Source: JABMQB01 sp964408795
Lineage (GTDB): Bacteria; Bacteroidota; Bacteroidia; Bacteroidales; Prolixibacteraceae
Assembly (NCBI GenBank): GCA_964408795.1
Contig: CAYPAW010000074.1
Span: 1 to 64,000, forward strand
Reading direction: 5' to 3'
DNA length: 64,000 bases
The position numbers were made by a program, and so were the translations under genes. Below are positions 62,734-64,000 of this stretch, piece by piece. How positions within the stretch are numbered: the stretch's first letter is position 1; each line of letters opens with the position of its first letter. The notes under the pieces were generated by a model. The model saw only the letters and a program-made list of their open reading frames with translations, was not told where the DNA came from and ran no database searches.

Positions 62734-64000
62734 ATGTCTGGCAAAAAGTCACCCTATTTGTCAGGGTTCATATCAAAAAAATTCGATATCAGGCAATTTT
62801 GGAAAGATTGCAAGGAAGCGATATCGGGCACCGAGAGGGATTTCACCCAGACGAGTCCTGGTAAAGCTATCATGATACTGGCGATCCCCATGGTTTTGGA
62901 GATGGCGATGGAATCGGTATTTGCCATTGTAGATATTTTCTTTGTTTCCAAGCTGGGTGCTGGAGCTGTAGCCACAGTAGGCATTACGGAATCGGTAATG
63001 ACCCTTGTTTATGCGCTTGGCGCCGGATTGAGTGTAGCCACCACTGCTCTGGTATCACGGAGAATCGGCGAAAAGAAGAAGAAGGAAGCGTCGGTAGTTG
63101 CATTTCAGGCGATTCTGGCCGGATTTTTTGTTTCGATGGTCATATCCGTGCCGGGAATTCTCTATGCCAAGCCTTTTTTGAAAGTCATGGGCGCCACGGA
63201 GCAGATGATCCAGGAGTATTTTTGGTATCCGGCTTTGATGTTTGGCGGCAATATGGTGATCATGCTTCTGTTTATCATCAATGCTGTTTTCCGGAGCTCC
63301 GGGGATGCCGCAATATCCATGCGGATTATGTGGTTTGCCAACATCATCAATATGATCCTGGATCCTTTGTTGATTTTTGGTATCGGTCCTTTTCCGGAAT
63401 TGGGTATCATGGGAGCTGCGCTGGCTACCAATATAGGCAGGTTTCTGGCCGTGCTGTATCAGTTTTTTGTATTATTCAGCGGGAAGCACCGGGTTCGCTT
63501 ATACCTGAGCAGTATCAAACTGAAGATTCAGGTTATGGGTAAGCTGCTGAGAATCTCAGCAGGCGGCATCCTGCAAAACCTCATAGCCACTTCCAGCTGG
63601 ATTTTGCTGGTGCGCATTATCTCCTCCTCAGGACCAGATGCCCTGGCCGGTTATACCATCGCTATACGGATCATCCTGTTCGTATTGCTGCCAGCCTCCG
63701 GATTAAGCAATGCTGCTTCCACCCTGGTAGGACAAAACCTGGGTGCCGGGCAACCTGAAAAAGCGGAACGATCGGTATGGTTAACCGGCTACATCAACAT
63801 GATCTTAATGGGAGTCGTTGGCTTCGTTCTAATCCTTGTCCCGGAACCCGCCATCCGACTGTTTATTGATTCTCCGGAGGTAGTTCACAATGGAGTGAAA
63901 TGTCTGCGAATCATCAGTTACGGATTCATCCTTTACGGACTGGGAATGGCTATGTTCCAGGGTTTTAATGGCAGCGGGGATACCATGACCCCAACCATAG
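62734..64000 (+). CDS. MATE family efflux transporter (3' end outside window)
   Basis: This is an open frame from ATG 62734 to the window edge, about 422 codons. A hydrophilic N terminus of about 45 residues precedes the MATE core: PGKAIMILAIPMVLEMAMES, VDIFFVSKLGAGAVATVG, GAGLSVATTALVSRRIGEKK and a second half with LPASGLSNAASTLVGQNLGA. The family exchanges drugs or cationic compounds for sodium or protons. The frame stays open at 64000 (NGSGDTMTPTI), so the gene is partial only because the window ends. Confidence 0.93.
   Translation, partial: MSGKKSPYLSGFISKKFDIRQFWKDCKEAISGTERDFTQTSPGKAIMILAIPMVLEMAMESVFAIVDIFFVSKLGAGAVATVGITESVMTLVYALGAGLSVATTALVSRRIGEKKKKEASVVAFQAILAGFFVSMVISVPGILYAKPFLKVMGATEQMIQEYFWYPALMFGGNMVIMLLFIINAVFRSSGDAAISMRIMWFANIINMILDPLLIFGIGPFPELGIMGAALATNIGRFLAVLYQFFVLFSGKHRVRLYLSSIKLKIQVMGKLLRISAGGILQNLIATSSWILLVRIISSSGPDALAGYTIAIRIILFVLLPASGLSNAASTLVGQNLGAGQPEKAERSVWLTGYINMILMGVVGFVLILVPEPAIRLFIDSPEVVHNGVKCLRIISYGFILYGLGMAMFQGFNGSGDTMTPTI

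Noticed and set aside
1..64000. CRISPR arrays, tRNA, rRNA, phage, IS transposase or defence genes
   Set aside because: I looked for regular spaced repeats, cloverleaf patterns and relevant motifs and found none. The repeats present are short, dispersed palindromic units, not arrays.

Overview
The window reads as chromosomal DNA from a Bacteroidota bacterium, probably order Bacteroidales/Marinilabiliales. Reasons: families largely confined to that phylum (DUF3127, DUF4251, DUF4954, a three-domain aminopeptidase P, a FadL-like outer-membrane protein), a type-3 prolyl-tRNA synthetase, few Shine-Dalgarno sites, and two promoters of the Bacteroidetes TTTG-N19-TAnnTTTG type (upstream of secA and thrS). 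I see no rRNA, tRNA, CRISPR array, transposase, phage gene or SusC/SusD pair. Most of the window is housekeeping.

Layout. 1-567 is non-coding and repeat-rich. 568-3607 holds ruvX, def and a comEC-like gene on +. 3833-6631 is a trkA-trkH potassium uptake pair, convergent with a threonylcarbamoyl-AMP synthase gene. 7562-9674 holds mnmD, a lipoprotein FKBP and a DUF3127 OB-fold protein, followed by a yaaA remnant and an eight-haem TPR lipoprotein. 12619-14031 is an rlmD-type methyltransferase gene interrupted by one in-frame TAA. Next come an ABC-F gene, a small unlisted ORF and rlmB, then two tandem Lrp/AsnC regulators, an MscS channel, an M64 peptidase, and an ECF sigma/putative anti-sigma pair with a divergent DUF6249 gene. 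22698-28707 is peptidase-rich (DPP IV-like, aminopeptidase P) with a NUDIX and an esterase gene. 28812-35533 holds LysE, a ferredoxin, nth, tilS, pepT and proS. 35631-38776 is an unusual Tyr/Gly/Trp- then Ser/Arg-rich lipoprotein followed by the FadL-like porin. 38958-46524 holds DUF4954, a Tat-exported TIM barrel, a class IV aminotransferase, nfo, DUF4251 and RtcB. 46649-50826 is secA-lgt. 51186-57143 holds a hypothetical protein, a nitroreductase, an aminotransferase, a GH26 mannanase, a fructosamine-kinase-like protein and a nucleotidyltransferase. 57214-60419 is the classical thrS-infC-rpmI-rplT operon, in which infC must begin at a rare codon, most likely AUA. The window ends with an apiosidase-like GH and a MATE transporter that runs off the edge.

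Most unusual signal. A short dispersed repeat (copies at 94-215, 3647-3762 and 22013-22109, plus a partial copy at 54875-54949) starts ATGAAACRAGCATGG, carries TCCCGATNNNNATCGGGA palindromes and ends near TTTAATCATATGA. Each copy opens a mini-ORF beginning MK(R/Q)A. All three copies whose downstream gene is visible lie directly upstream of that gene and point the same way. The copy at 22013 sits exactly inside an ATGA stop/start overlap between the sigma factor and its putative anti-sigma partner. It duplicates that overlap, so its 31-codon mini-ORF bridges the two genes.
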